Assembly: GCF_023898315.1 (NCBI RefSeq)
Contig: NC_064616.1
Coordinates: 294,476,934-294,540,933 of the forward strand
Source: Schistocerca nitens
Lineage: Eukaryota > Arthropoda > Insecta > Orthoptera > Acrididae
Reading direction: 5' to 3'
DNA: 64,000 bases
Under the pieces are notes generated by a model. It did not search any database, was not told where the DNA came from, and saw only the letters and a program-made list of their open reading frames with translations. A program made the position numbers and the translations under genes. Positions 10,690 to 22,394 of this stretch are shown one piece after another; position 1 is the first letter of the stretch, and each line of letters opens with the position of its first letter.

Positions 10690-10890
10690 ACGGTGAAATG
10701 GTGGCTTCAGAAGAAAAGCAGAGGGGTGTAGTGCGTTTCCTGGCAGCGGATGGAGTACGGCGAACGGAAATTCGTCAAAGAATGGCTTAAGTGTAGGAAG
10801 AGCACAGCCTGTCTGTGCAAAGGTCAAGGAACGGCACAAGCGACCAAAGGACGGATGTCATTGGCTGATGAAGCACGATCTGGGATGCCA
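10690..10890 (+). pseudogene. Mariner transposase N-terminal fragment
   Basis: The translation near 10698-10790 reads EEKQRGVVRFLAADGVRRTE followed by IRQRMA, the first helix-turn-helix (Mos1 type) of a DD34D mariner transposase. It decays after a stop near 10790, although SLADEARSGMPHRI follows at 10855-10905. There is no catalytic domain and no clear terminal repeats. A second copy of the same N-terminus lies in opposite orientation at 11042-11149. Confidence 0.6.
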
Positions 10891-11041
10891 CACCGTATCA
10901 AGAATGTGATGTTGATGATGTTGGTTTGCGGGGCGCTCAACATCGAGGTCATCAGCTCCAAGCAGGTGGATGCCCTCATATTGAAGACCGGCGAGTTACT
11001 GTGGCAGACTTTGCCCCAGAGGTCAGATTTAACGTCGGAAC

Positions 11042-11545
11042 TGCGACGGATATTCGATGCTCTCCGTAGACTTGTGCCATTCTGCGATGAATTTCCGTTT
11101 CCCGCATTCCTTCCGCAGTAAGGAAACGCAGTACAGACCATGTCTCTCCTTTTGATGCCTCCCAGTGGCGTATATTCATTGTGTGTGCTAGGCGTGAGCC
11201 GCAAGCCCCGTCAAAATTTGTACGTTTTGCGAATACGTCTATTTTTGAAATCTTTGGAAAACAATTAGCTGAGGGACAGGGAACAGCACTGAGTTCTGCT
11301 CTTTTCCTGGACACAAGTACGAGTAACTGCGGCCTGTGGCAGAAAACGTGCTCAGACACGCATTCTACATTCTGCGGGGCGACAGCACTCTTGTGATCAG
11401 ACTCCGGGTTAGAGGGGAGCCTAAGAAACGTCGCCCGCCAACAGGTAAGCTGAGTGTCGTGGAGGGGGAAGCGCTCTAAGGCGAGGCCGCACACACCGTT
11501 GAGGAAACGCAGGCAGGAGGGAAAGACGGAATGGTGCGCGCACAT
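11042..11545 (-). pseudogene. Mariner transposase N-terminal fragment, opposite orientation
   Basis: A long minus-strand frame (11545-10976) contains VLRFLTAEGMRETEIHRRMA followed by QVYGEHRIS at 11137-11042, the same helix-turn-helix as the plus copy at 10698. The rest of the frame (11545-11140) looks like 5' flank read through by chance. The two N-termini point toward each other about 150 bp apart, with a repeat piece (gcggggcgctcaacatcg at 10927-10944) between them. Confidence 0.55.
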
Positions 11546-12077
11546 TTAATCTCCGGGAGTGGATGCGACTTGACGTTATTGAAAGTATGCGGTGACAGCA
11601 CTGCATCGCTCGTTTCGACTGGCATGGACGCTTTCGCACGTGAGTGCAGCGTTTCTAAGACGCATTCCGTTAGAAGTTTTTTGTTCTTTGTTTTTAACTG
11701 CAGATGTTTGTTTCAGAAACTACGAAAGTTTTACTGTTTTTGTTCCAATCCAAAACTGCGATGGAGGTAAATATAACTGTGAAGCACTTACTTGAAAAAC
11801 CGTTTTCCACGAGAACAAAAAAAATTTGAAGTAATTAGAGAAGTTAGTACGAAGTCTCCATTACCTAACATAGTTTCACAGCATACGAACAAAAACGAAC
11901 ACTACGTTAGACAATTTTTTGTTTCGCAGTATGAGCGTGGTGACTGGTTGACGCGTTGTCCCGATTCAAACAAACGTTTTTGTTGGCCATGTTTGCTGTT
12001 TTCCAGAGACAAATCGGCGTGGAGTAAACACAGTTTTTCAGACGTAAATATCTTCTCAGTCGGGCAACAACGACATT

Positions 12078-12527
12078 TTGCATCTACATCTACATGGCTA
12101 CTGTGCAAATCACACTTAAGTGCAGGGCAGAGGTTTCATCGAACCACCTCCACACCATTTCTCTATTATTCAACTCTTGAACAGTGCGTCGAAAAGAAGA
12201 ACACCTATATCTTCCCGTGCGAGCTCTGATTTTCCTTGTGTTATTATGATGGTCGTTTCTCCCTACGTAGGCCGGTGCCAATTCGGAGGAGAAAGTTGGT
12301 GACTGAAATTTCGTGAGAAGATCCCGCCGCAACAAAACACGTTTCCATCCCAAATCCTGTATCATGTCCGTGACACTCTCTCCCTTATTTCTCGATAACG
12401 CAAAACCAGCTGCCCTTCTGTGAACTTTCTCAATGTACTCTGTTAATCTTCTTTGGTAAGGATCTCACACCGCGCAACAGTACTCCAAAAGAGGACGGAC
12501 AAGCGTAGTGTAATTCCAAATTACATT
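12078..12527 (-). mobile_element. LINE-A 3' end inserted in the hAT relic
   Basis: Left edge gcatctacatctacatggc is the LINE-A tail on the minus strand. It extends 5' through the C-terminal tail and VQR..AA-like region and is truncated near 12527. The near-repeat cattttgca (about 12069-12077) and catttttgca (about 12533-12542) may be the target duplication. The hAT coding sequence resumes to the right. Confidence 0.75.
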
Positions 12528-13766
12528 CAGTCATTTTTGCAGTTAAAAAATATTTGGGAAGATCAGAGCTCACGTCTTATTTAACAAGCAGTGCCGAAAC
12601 ATCAGACAGCACAATGAACAAATTAAAACAGACAGGGGGATTTTGATAAGACACATTAATGCAATTTGTTATTTAACTAAACAAAAACTCCAATTTAGAG
12701 GATATAATGAGTCAGATGCTTCTGTTAACAAAGGAGGTTACATAGAATTACTGAATGTTCTGACAAACTGTGACACCTTGTTAGAGATACACTGGAGCAC
12801 ATTTACAGTATTTCGAGGAACTTCTGCAGCTATACAGCATGACATTATTAAAGCTATTCCTAGACATGGAATCACTTAAACAGGAAATAAAATAAGCAAA
12901 TTTTGTAGCCATAATACTTGACGGAAAATTCTGACATACTACCTAAATCGCAGCTGTCGACAGTTCTGAGTTATGTTCATGAAGGCAAGTTGAACGACAA
13001 ATTTGTTGGTTTTACTGATATCAGTGCAGACTGAACTGCTAATAGTGTGTTTTCTCATGCTGAACGCAACGTTGACAAATTTGTCAATGTAGGAAAGATG
13101 GTTGGATAGACGCATGATGGAGCATCAGCAATGAGTGGTCGGTCATAATGAGGGCCTGCAGAGTGAGGTCTTGTGAAGATATCCGAAGGCTCTCTTTACT
13201 CACTTCATACCTAACATAAAAGAAAGTAAAATATTTGTCTATACAAATCTTTTGTCTTTCTTCACATTTTTCTATGTCTTCTAAAAGAACGCATCACACG
13301 AATTTGTTCAAACAAAGTTCCTATACTTGTCCCAAGTAGGTGGAACTTCTGACCCAGATTAGTCCACACAATTAAAGAACACAGAGCAGAACTGTTACAA
13401 TTCTTTGACAGTATTGTGGATAACAGTGATAACTGTGACAACGATGCAGTAGAGAAGTCTCAGGGTCTTTAGGATTTTCTGAACAGTGTTCAGTAAAGTT
13501 TCTTATTGGCAATATTATTTAAGATATTCAGTTACATACATGTCTTGTGTAACATACTGCAGACGAAAAACTGTGGAGTCGTGTACTGCAGTAAGATGAT
13601 TAAAGAGATTTTAGAACAGCTGCAGTTTGACAGGACACACACTTTTGATATTTTTTGGAAATCGTCCGCGACTCAAAACTCTGACACACATTTCGAATAG
13701 AGAGAGAAGAGATTGCGTCCATATGAAGCAGAAATAGACATTTATTGTCCTCTGTATTTTGAAATA

Positions 13767-15197
13767 CAATGAAACGCCATAGAAACTGGTATAGGCATGC
13801 GTATTCAAATACGGAATATGTAAACAGGCAGAATACACCGCTGCGGTCGGCAAGGCCTATACAAGACAACAAGAGCCTGGCGCAGTAGTTAGAGCGTTTA
13901 CTGCAGCTACAATTATAGGTTACCAGATTTAAGTGAGTTTGGATTGGTTGGGTTGGGTTGTTTGGGGAGGAGACCAGACAGCAAAGTCATCGGTGTCATC
14001 GGATTAGGGAAGGACGGGGAAGGAAGTCGGCCGTGCCCTTTCAAAGGAACCATCCCGGCATGTGCCTGGAGTGACTTAGGGAAATCACGGAAAACCTAAA
14101 TCAGGATGGCTAGACACGGGATTGAACCGTCGTCCTCCCGAATGCGAGTGGGTTTGAACGTGGCGTTATAGTCGGCGCACGAGCGATGGGACACAGCACC
14201 TCCGAGGTAACGATGAAGTGGGGATTTTCCCATACGACCATTTCATGAGTGTACCGTGAATATCAGGAATCCGGTAAAACATGAATTCTCCTACATCTCT
14301 GCAGCTAGGAAAAGATATTGCAAGAACGGGACCAACGATGACTGAAGAGAATCGTTCAATGTGACAGAAGTGCAACCCTTTCGCAAATTGCTGCAGATTT
14401 CAGCGCCGGACCATCAACAAGTGTCAGCGTGCGAACCATTCAACGAAACATCATCGATATAGGTTTTCGGAGTCGAAGACCCACTCGTGTACCCTTGATG
14501 ATTGCATGATACAAAGCTTTACACCTTGCCGAGGCCCGTCAACACCGACATTGGGCTGTTGATGACTGGAAACACGTTGCCTGGTCTGACGAGTCTCGTT
14601 TCAAATCGTATCGAGCGGATGGGCGTTTACGGTTATGGAGACCACTTCATGAATCCATGGACCCTGAATATCAGCAGGGGACTGTTCAAGCTGGTGGAGG
14701 CTCTGTAATGGTGTGGGGTATGTTCAGCTGGAGTGATATGGGACCCCTGATTCGTCTAGATACGACTCTGACAGGTGACACGTACGTAAGCGTCCTGTCT
14801 GATCACTTACAACCATACATGTCCATTGTGCATTCCGACGGACTTGGGCAATTCCAAAAGGACAATACGACACCCCACACGTCCAGAATTGCTAGAGTGG
14901 CTTCAGGAATACTCTTCTGAGTTTAAACACTTCCGCTGGCCACCAAACTCCCCAGACATGTACATTATTTAGCGTATCTGGGATGCCTTGCAACGTGTTG
15001 TTCAGAAGAGATATCCAACCCCCTCGTACTTCTACGGATTTATGGACAGCCCTGCAGGATTCATGGTGTCAGTTCCCCCCAGCACTACTTCAGACATTCG
15101 TCGAGTCCATGCCGCGTCGTGTTGCGGCACTTCTGCGTACTCGTAGGGGTCCTACACGATATTAGGCAGGTGTAAAAGTTTCTTTGGCTCTTCAGTG
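13767..15197 (+). mobile_element. Tc1-like transposon (DD34E), broken
   Basis: Inverted ends CAATGAAACGCCATAG (left) and ctttggctcttcagtg (right) carry a TA at 13765-13766 on the left and CA, a decayed TA, on the right. The transposase runs in changing frames: SEFERGVIVGARAMG around the SINE at 13942-14147; AWSDESRF near 14579-14602 (first Asp); MDPEYQQGTVQAGGGSVMVW at 14657-14716; FQKDNTTPH near 14853-14880 (second Asp); PPNSPDM with a stop beyond it near 14943-14970 where the catalytic Glu is expected; and the C-terminus MPRRVAALLRTRRGPTRY at 15109-15162. Several frameshifts and stops make it inactive. It lies inside the hAT relic. Confidence 0.88.
13942..14147 (-). mobile_element. SINE-B inserted in the Tc1 transposase
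   Basis: Minus strand. Starts ggattggttgggttggg, contains cctttcaaaggaaccatcc, and ends in the head at cctcccgaatgcga, whose outer part is missing. The near-duplication gtgagtttg (13933-13941) and gtgggtttg (14148-14156) differs at one base. The Tc1 frame (GluPheGluArgGly) continues across the site. Confidence 0.88.
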
Positions 15198-15519
15198 CAG
15201 CTGATCACAATTTGTGTGAGCTAGAACAAAGGTACTCTTCTTTCGATAGCTGGAATTTTACCTGCTTTACTCTCAGAACTACGAAAACTACAAACTAAAA
15301 TATCCTGTCCATCTTTTACATAAACTGTTGTCAATTTATGGCTCACTTTTATTGTTAGATTATGGTGCTTTGAAAAATGGACTTAAACTATACGGATCAT
15401 CCGAGTTCTCTTCAAAGAATGTGTATGAGGTAGTTTCATTAATGACCGAGCATGATCTGATATCGTGGTTCAGTGAAGTGTATAAATTACGAAATTTGAT
15501 ACTGACAAATTAACGTACT

Positions 15520-16850
15520 ACGTGTCATAGAGAACTCATAGGTGTTTTCCCAGGAAATAACAATTTAACTGAAGTGCTAGTGACTTTTTGTGAGTAAATC
15601 TGTCCATTTATAATTTTTTCTCATAATTAATTCTGCAGTTGTAAACTGGTGCCATAACGAGACTGAAAAATTAGTCATTTCTCTGGAGAGTATTTTAAAA
15701 ACATATATTATGATTCACAACTTATGTACTAGTCTTCATTACGTCTGGTTTTCTCTGTAGTAGAATTACTATATTCAGTTTCAGCTGCTGCTAGCGTCCA
15801 TCCCCGTGCTGTAGTGATCAGCTACTCAGGAGATCAGGTTCGATTCTCAGTGCCCATAACAATTTGGAAAGCCACACGCATGGTTTCCAAAACGGCGCCG
15901 AGATTAGAAAGGTCGAAAACTGAAGTTCTTTTACCATTTTTCTGTACTTTCAAGACAAATCATATTCTTCACTTCTCTAACATTCCGAACATTTTTGTCA
16001 AAACTTCCGAAACTCCACAAACTTCAACAGCAATGTTCAGAAGCTCATAATTACTTTTAAAAAATGTGTGTCCCTTTTAACACTAATCATAAATATGTTT
16101 GCGCCTAATTTTTATATCCCATTGCCGATATCTTTTTACAAACGTGGAAAATATTATCAAATACTTAAACACTAATTTTGAAAATATAATTGGCACAGTT
16201 GCAACTCTCGATGTATGCAACACTAGTTTTAAAAGTAGATGCCAATTGCCAAAGAACATGTTTTGAAATATTTATCTCAGAATTAATTTACCATTCGGAG
16301 TTCTTTTTGACAAAACGAACTGGAAGTGTTTTTGCAATAAATAAGTTATTTATTAGGAATACAATCTGAGTAAAGAATTAAACAAAAAATTACTGATGGC
16401 TCATGCTAGATACTCTTTTAAAACGTATTTCCGCGCCAACTGCCTCAGTTTGCATGTGTGTAACAACAGCGATTTATTGCGATTTGTGTTAACATCGGCG
16501 ATAATTCATGTAATTTAGATCATTTCACGATGAACCGAACTTCACGCTTGTTCCTTACAGCGAATAGGCTCAGTTCTGAATATGAGCTTACAAAGTAGCA
16601 AGTCACAGCAGAGCGTGTAACTTATTCTCCATTCATAGTAGCGAAAGAGATAGGCCTCGGTGAGAAGCAGATTCTTGAAATGGACATTAAAAACTTCAAA
16701 AAATACGAAACAGATTCTCTGTTCGAAACATCGTTCGCTAAGCGACTCAGTTTTTTCTACAGTTTGTCCTACTCGTTATGGGAGGCGGTCATGGGGCTAA
16801 GTTAGACTGTACTTCCGTGTGACAGCTTTTAACGATAGTGGCTGATGGTC
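15520..16850. other. No recognised gene; possible tRNA-like fragment inside
   Basis: AT-rich sequence with no convincing coding frame. At 15795-15860 there is a tRNA-like stretch (gtgctgtagtgatcag, with the B-box-like ggttcgattc at 15837-15846) that may be the head of an old SINE. Nothing else was recognised. Confidence 0.4.
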
Positions 16851-16860
16851 ACAAAATATA

Positions 16861-16990
16861 CAGCGTGTTCGGAAATTTCCATCATAGACATCTAGGCCTT
16901 GTAGAGGGGAGTGAGTACATAATATTCTGAATACGAACACATGTCCGGAAACGTATCGTTTCTGTTCTACGACGTTTTCAATTCAGATGT
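16861..16990. mobile_element. Possible solo mariner end
   Basis: TA then cagcgtgttcggaaatt at 16859-16877, with acatgtccggaaacg further in. This resembles the outer and inner parts of the long DD41D terminal repeats at 22395-23886. No transposase and no partner end were found. Confidence 0.35.
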
Positions 16991-17028
16991 TTAACTCACA
17001 CACTTCTGCTTGAGGAATTGAATTAGGG

Positions 17029-17077
17029 CCGGCCGTTGTTCTAGGCGCTTCAGTCTGTAACCGCTACAGTCGCAGGT
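17029..17077 (+). mobile_element. SINE-A head fragment, plus strand
   Basis: ggccggccgttgttctagg through cgcaggttcgaatc is the SINE-A head. It stops at the B box where the minus-strand SINE-A copy inserted, using this sequence as its target. Confidence 0.75.
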
Positions 17078-17088
17078 TCGAATCAAGT

Positions 17089-17281
17089 TCAAAATGGTTC
17101 AAATGGCTCTGAGCACTATGGGACTCAACTGCTGAGGTCATAAGTCCCCTAGAACTTAGAACTACTTAAACCTAAGGACAACACACACATCCATGCTCGA
17201 AGCAGGATTCGAACCTGCGACCGTAGCGGTCGCGCGGTTCCAGACTGTAGTGCCAGAACCGCTCGGCCGCCAGCGGCCGGC
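17089..17281 (-). mobile_element. SINE-A inserted into another SINE-A
   Basis: Full-length minus copy, bounded by the exact duplication tcgaatcaagt at 17078-17088 and 17282-17292 (11 bp). The target is the B-box region of the plus-strand SINE-A fragment. Confidence 0.92.
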
Positions 17282-17292
17282 TCGAATCAAGT

Positions 17293-17488
17293 GGTTCAAA
17301 TGGCTCTGAGCACTAAGGGACTTTACTTCTGAGGTCATCAGTCCCCTAGAACTTCGAACTACTTAAACCTAACTAACCTAAGGACATCACAAACATCCAC
17401 GCCCGAGGCAGGATTCGAACCTGCGACCGTAGCGGTTGCGCGGTTCCAGACTGAAGCGCCTAGAACCGCTCGGCCACCCTGGCCGGCG
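17293..17488 (-). mobile_element. SINE-A, adjacent minus copy
   Basis: Full-length minus copy starting ggttcaaatggctctgag directly after the duplication of the neighbouring SINE and ending ctggccggc. Its own target duplication is not clear because of the crowding. Confidence 0.9.
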
Positions 17489-17899
17489 TTCTTATAAGGA
17501 CCATACCGTCTTCCGTAGGCAATGGCATTAAAATCCCTTCAGCATTTTTCATTTTACAGTCTCACGATCATTTTTTTAATGTACCTTATACATTACTTCA
17601 TTCACAACACATCATCAGAAAATGAAGAAATGAAAGAAGGAACGTACTGAAACTCTGACTGGATTAAATTTTTCAACTCAATTCTACGTTGACAATACCG
17701 AATAGTTTAAAAGTTTAATATCTCGCAGTGAAACGTCCTTTTATTCGTCCGTCATATGACAGGTCACTAGCTTAAAGCGTTATCGAATGAAAGTTAACTG
17801 TGATGTTTTATACACTGTGTGGAAGATTTTGGGAAATGTACTGTAGTCAGTACGTTACTCAAACCTAAAACAATGGTTACTCAACAACGCCAATAGCAA

Positions 17900-18135
17900 C
17901 CGAGCGAGGTTACGCAATGGTTAGAAGACTGTGCAAATATTCTAGAGAGTCGGGATCCTAACCGATCAACTTTAAGACCTTCCGTGGATTGCCTGAACCA
18001 AATTCCGGAATAGATCCATTAAAAAGGACGTGGCTGATTCAATCTTCTTTCTCAAACTTGTCCTCTGTCTCTAATGAACTCGTCGTCGAAGGGCCGTTAA
18101 ACCCTAAGCTGCCCCCTCCCCTTTTTTTTCGTCAG
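17900..18135 (+). mobile_element. SINE-D: tRNA head shared with SINE-B, different tail
   Basis: Head accgagcgaggttacgcaat with a degenerate B box, then a body with gatccattaaaaagg, and a tail with ctcgtcgtcgaagggcc and gttaaaccctaa before a T run. The head matches SINE-B but the tail does not. Strongly diverged, so probably old. Confidence 0.6.
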
Positions 18136-18139
18136 GAGG

Positions 18140-18890
18140 AAATACATAGGATGTATCATAACTAATAGTGAAAACTGAATTGGGTGAAAATATACGATTA
18201 CTGAAGCAAAAACTTCCCATTAAAGATGAGTATGCAAACGATCCCTTTGCGAGACAATTGCGAATGTTTGGTTGCAAGCCGCCAACAACTTAAGTATAAA
18301 ATATTGTTCAAGTTAGTACAAATAAATTTGAAATGTAAACTTTTCGATTAAGTCCCCGTCTAATAGAGGTCAGATTTCACTCATCACCCGTGGGTGGGCA
18401 AAGTGGTACATACATAATGAGCACCGGTATTGCTAATGTGAGACGAGATGTACTCGCCAATCTGGTCCAAGTTGGATACGTCAAGCGAGACCTGTAGCTT
18501 GGCCTCCAAGACCGCCTCACCTCAATCCTCTGCATTTTCTGTCTAGGGTCATCACAGAAGTGAAGTCTACAACACTATCGTTCGTGTGGTTGAAGAAATG
18601 GGGCAGCAACCTGTACAGTCCTCTCAAAATTTACGAGATAATCAGGGGGTATATAGAAGACTTTTTAACTCACTGCAACTACGAGTGCAGCACTGCGTCT
18701 AAATGCGACAACGAGACGTGGGACACCTCTTTTAACAGATATGAGTGCACTGTTCACTGTTCATTGTGATGTATAACGTGCTGTTGCGTTATTTTACTTC
18801 CTGTTAAATGAGATCATGGGTGAAATTTGAGCCCAATTAGATGCAGATATAATCGAAAAGTTTGCAGTTCAAATGTATATCTACTAATAG
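18140..18890. other. No recognised content
   Basis: AT-rich, short chance frames only. No repeat family recognised. Confidence 0.4.
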
Positions 18891-19860
18891 ATATTTCATA
18901 CTGAAAACAGTTTACCGTTCATTTGCAATTTTCTCGCAAATGGCTTGTTTTGCAGACCGATGTGTAATGTGCTGCGAATACATAGAAAGAAAGATCCTTT
19001 GTCATTTTGCTACAATATAGCAGGTCAGCAACTGGAAGCAGTTAATTCCATAAATTATCTGGGAGTAGGCATTAGGAGTGAGTTAAAATGGAATGACCAT
19101 ATAAAATTTATCGTCGGTAAAGCAGATGCCAGAGTGAGATTCATTGGAAGAATCCTAAGGAAATACAGTCCGAAAACAAAGGAAGTATATTACACTACAC
19201 TTGTTCACCCATTGCTTGAATGCTGTTCACCGCTGTGTGATCCATACCAGATAGGGTTGATAGAAGAGGTAGAGAAGATCCAACGAAGAGCAGCACGCTT
19301 CGTTACAGGATCATTTAGCAATCGCGAAAGCGTTACGGAGATGATAAACTCCAGTGGAAGACTCTGCAAGAGAGACGCTCAGTAGTAGCTCGGTACTGGC
19401 TTTTGTTGAAGTTTCGAGAACATACCTTCACCGAGGAGCCATGCTCTCTCCTGCATATCTCGCGAAGAGACCATGAGGATAAAATCAGAGAGATTAGAGC
19501 GCATACAGGGCATACCGACAATCTTACTTTCCACGAACAATACGAGACTGGAATAGAAGGGAGAACCGATAGAGGTACTCAAGGTACGCTTTGCCACACA
19601 CCGTCAGGGCCGGCCGAAGTGGCCGTGCGGTTAAAGGCGCTGCAGTCTGGAACCGCAAGACCGCTACGGTCGCAGGTTCGAATCCTGCCTAGGGCATGGA
19701 TGTTTGTGATGTCCTTAGGTTAGTTAGGTTTAACTAGTTCTAAGTTCTAGGGGACTAATGACCTCAGCAGTTGAGTCCCATAGTGCTCAGAGCCATTTGA
19801 ACCATTTTTGAACACCGTCAGGTGGCTTGCGGAGTATGGATGTAGATATAGATGTTTACC
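18890..19860 (+). mobile_element. LINE-A 5'-truncated copy, split by a SINE
   Basis: The frame 18945-19385 encodes the C-terminal side of the LINE-A reverse transcriptase: AVNSINYLGVGIRSELKWND, KADARVRFIGRILRKYS and VEKIQRRAARFVTG. It continues in another frame to 19560 (EDKIREIRAHTG). The 3' end after the SINE reads gtcaggtggcttgcgg and finishes with gatgtagatatagatg near 19840-19852. The catalytic FADD half is missing. Confidence 0.85.
19609..19811 (+). mobile_element. SINE-A inserted in LINE-A 3' UTR
   Basis: Full-length plus copy. The exact 11 bp duplication acaccgtcagg is at 19598-19608 and 19812-19822. It interrupts the LINE-A 3' end just before its terminal gtagat repeats. Confidence 0.94.
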
Positions 19861-20300
19861 GGGCTTCTATTATCGTATATTTTCACTCGTGTCAGTTTCC
19901 ACTATTAATTGCGAGGCAGCCTGTTTATTTACTTCCTAATGAAGTTTCTTATTAACAACCGATTAGAATCTGAAAACCATTGTGTCGTTCATAACTACAC
20001 TGTCCAGTCACATTAATGTGACCACCTGTCAAAAGCCTGAGTAACCACCTTTTGCGGAGCGGAACGGTGCGAGAGGTGCGGGAAGAGTGTCGGTGAGGTT
20101 CTGGAAGCAATCGACAGCGATGTGGTGTCATGCCGACTCCAGTGCCGTGGTCAGCTGCGCTAGATATCCCGATTGAGGATCCAGGTGTACAGCCCGATCG
20201 AGGTGTTCCCACAGATTCTCGACAGAGTTTAAATCCGGGGAGTTTGGTAGCCAGGGGAGTGCAGTAAACTCATCGTGATGCTCCTCGAACCAGGCATGTA

Positions 20301-21586
20301 CCAGGTGTACCGGTATGAAATGAGCGTTAAGATACAAATGTGTCGATAGGGAACATTTGTTGTGAACAAGCCTTAATTTTTTTTCGTTTGCTTGGTATGA
20401 CATCTGTCAAAGATATTTAGTATACATCAAGTCATGGAACAAACAACATCACATGTTTTCATCGCATTAACAATGTCGAATTTTCTACCAGAAAGTGATG
20501 ATTTGCGGAAAGCATTAATTTTTTGTTTTCATTTGAAAAAAAGTGCTGCAGAGTCGCACCAAATGCTTGTCGAGGCATATTGTGATCATGCTCTATCAGA
20601 AGCAACCTGCAAAAGATGGTTTCAACGGTTCAGAAATAATGATTTTCATGTAAGAAATGAAGAACGTGGAAGACCACCAAAAAAGTTCGAAGACGCCGAA
20701 TTGCAAGCAATATTGGATGAAGATGATACTTTGAGTCAGAAACAAATGGCAGCAATGCTAAATGTTGCACAACAAACAATTTCTGACCGTTTGAAACCTA
20801 TGGGAAAGATCCAAAAGAGTGGAAAATGGGTGCCACATGAATTGAATGAAAGACAGATGGAAAACCGAAAAACCATTTGTCAAATTTTGCTTCAAAGACA
20901 TGAAAGAAAATCAATTTTGCATCGAATTGTTACTGGCGATGAAAAATGGATTTATTTTAAGAATCCTAAACGGTAAAAATCATGGGTTAATCCGGGACAA
21001 CCATCAACATCAACTGCAAAACCAGATCGATTCGGCAAGAAAACAATGCTCTGTGTTTCGTGGGATCAGAAAGGTGTGGTGTATCATGAGCTTCTAAAAC
21101 CCGGTGAAACTGTGAGTGATGATCGCTACAGACAACAAATGATCAATTTGAACTATGCACTGATCGAAAAAAGACCAGGCTGGGCCAGAAGACATGGCAA
21201 AGTAAATTTTTTACACGACAATGCACCTGCACACAAAGTAAAACTGGTTCAGGATACAATCAAAACACTTGGCTGGGAGCTGCTACCCCACCCGCCGTAT
21301 TCTCCAGACTTGGTCCCTTCCGACTGCCATTTGTTTTCATCAATGGGACACGCATTGGCTGAGGAACACTTCGGTTCCTACGAAGAAGTCGAAAATTGGG
21401 TGTCGGATTGGTTTGCTTCAAAAGACGAACATTTCTACTGGCATTGTGTCTACAAATTGCCAGAAAGGTGGTCAAAATGTATAGAAAGCAACGGCCAGTA
21501 CTTTGAATAAAATGTTTTTACTTTTCAATTCAAAATTAGTGTTTCATTTTCACAAAAAAACGCTCATTTCATACCGGTACACCTGG
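20301..21586 (+). mobile_element. Full-length DD34D mariner (Hsmar1/cecropia-like)
   Basis: A 1286 bp element with 28 bp inverted repeats beginning CCAGGTGTACCGGTATGAAA, near-identical at both ends, and TA duplications at 20299-20300 and 21587-21588. It carries one transposase gene (20473-21510). Length, ends and gene layout are those of a complete mariner. It interrupts a minus-strand Tc1 transposase. Confidence 0.95.
20473..21510 (+). pseudogene. Mariner transposase, complete except for one in-frame stop
   Basis: 346 codons including the stop, the usual size (about 345 aa). The start is set at MSNFLPESDDLRKALIF. N-terminal helix-turn-helix region: CFHLKKSAAESHQMLVEAYC and ATCKRWFQRFRNNDFHV. 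Catalytic motifs: TGDEKWIYF (first Asp), FLHDNAPAH (second Asp), YSPDLVPSDCHLF (third Asp, spacing DD34D). C-terminus: LPERWSKCIESNGQYFE. A single TAA at 20974-20976 follows the FKNPKR block, where relatives have a Lys or Arg codon. The frame is otherwise open from start to end, an unusually clean copy. A cut-and-paste enzyme acting in the nucleus at TA targets (family knowledge). Confidence 0.93.
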
Positions 21587-22394
21587 TACACTGTGAGCTC
21601 CGTGACACGTTGCATTGTCCTGCTGGTAGGTGCCATCGTGCCTAGAAAAAAAAATTGCACGTAGGGGTGGACATGGTCCCCAGGATATATGCAAACTTGT
21701 TTTGATCCATTAAGTCTTCCAGAATGACGAGATCATCCAGGGAATGACACGAAAACGTTCCGCAGACCATAACGAACCCTCCTCCGGCCTGGATCCTCCA
21801 GACGATTGCTGTAAACTTTCAGACGTTTCACGCTGTACACGCCAATGGTCATCTATCTGGTGGAGCATAAAATGTGTGTGGTTCATCTGAAAAGGCCATC
21901 TGTTGCCACTCAGTGGACGTCCAGCTGCGGTATTGGCGTGCAAATACCAGTCTTTGTCGCCAATGAACAACAGTCAGCAAGTGTGCATGAACCAGGCGCC
22001 TGCTCCGGAGGCCCACACGCAGTAACGTTCGCTGAACGGTCGTTGAGGAGACACTGTTGGTAGCCCCTCGGTTCATCTGGGCGGTCAGTTGCTCAACAGT
22101 TGCACGTCTATTCGGCTGTACACAGCTCCGCAGCCATCGTTCGGCCCTGTCATCTATGGCACGTGGTGCACCACAGTTGCCTCGGCGTCGGCTTAGGTCA
22201 TCACCATTTTGCCCTGAACGGTATACTCTACCACGGCGGCACGCGAACGGTTTACAAACTTAGCCACTTGGGAAATGCTTCCACCCTTGGCTCGAAAGCC
22301 AATGATCATGCCATTTTGGAAGTCAGAGGAATCGCTCCGTTTACGCTTTACGACAATGACTGCATTGTTCCCCGCATCTCTCGGACATGCTTTA

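Larger units (their letters stand above)
11755..15510 (+). pseudogene. hAT transposase relic (TTF zinc finger / DUF4371 type), split
   Basis: Segments in order. 11790-12090: FVSQYERGDWLTRCPDSNKR then FCWPCLLFSRDKSAW, a TTF-type zinc finger. 12643-12879: KLQFRGYNESDASVNKGGY, LNVLTNCDTLLEIH and TVFRGTSAAIQHD, typical of the DUF4371 region of hAT transposases (ZMYM1/TTF-like proteins). 12890-13140: short pieces of the catalytic region, including a DGASAMSG-like motif near 13109-13138. It is interrupted by a minus-strand LINE-A end (12078-12527) and by the Tc1 element 13767-15197. The frame after the Tc1 (15205-15510; LCELEQRYSSFDS) may be the C-terminal continuation (less sure). Many stops; no terminal repeats identified. 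Confidence 0.7.
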
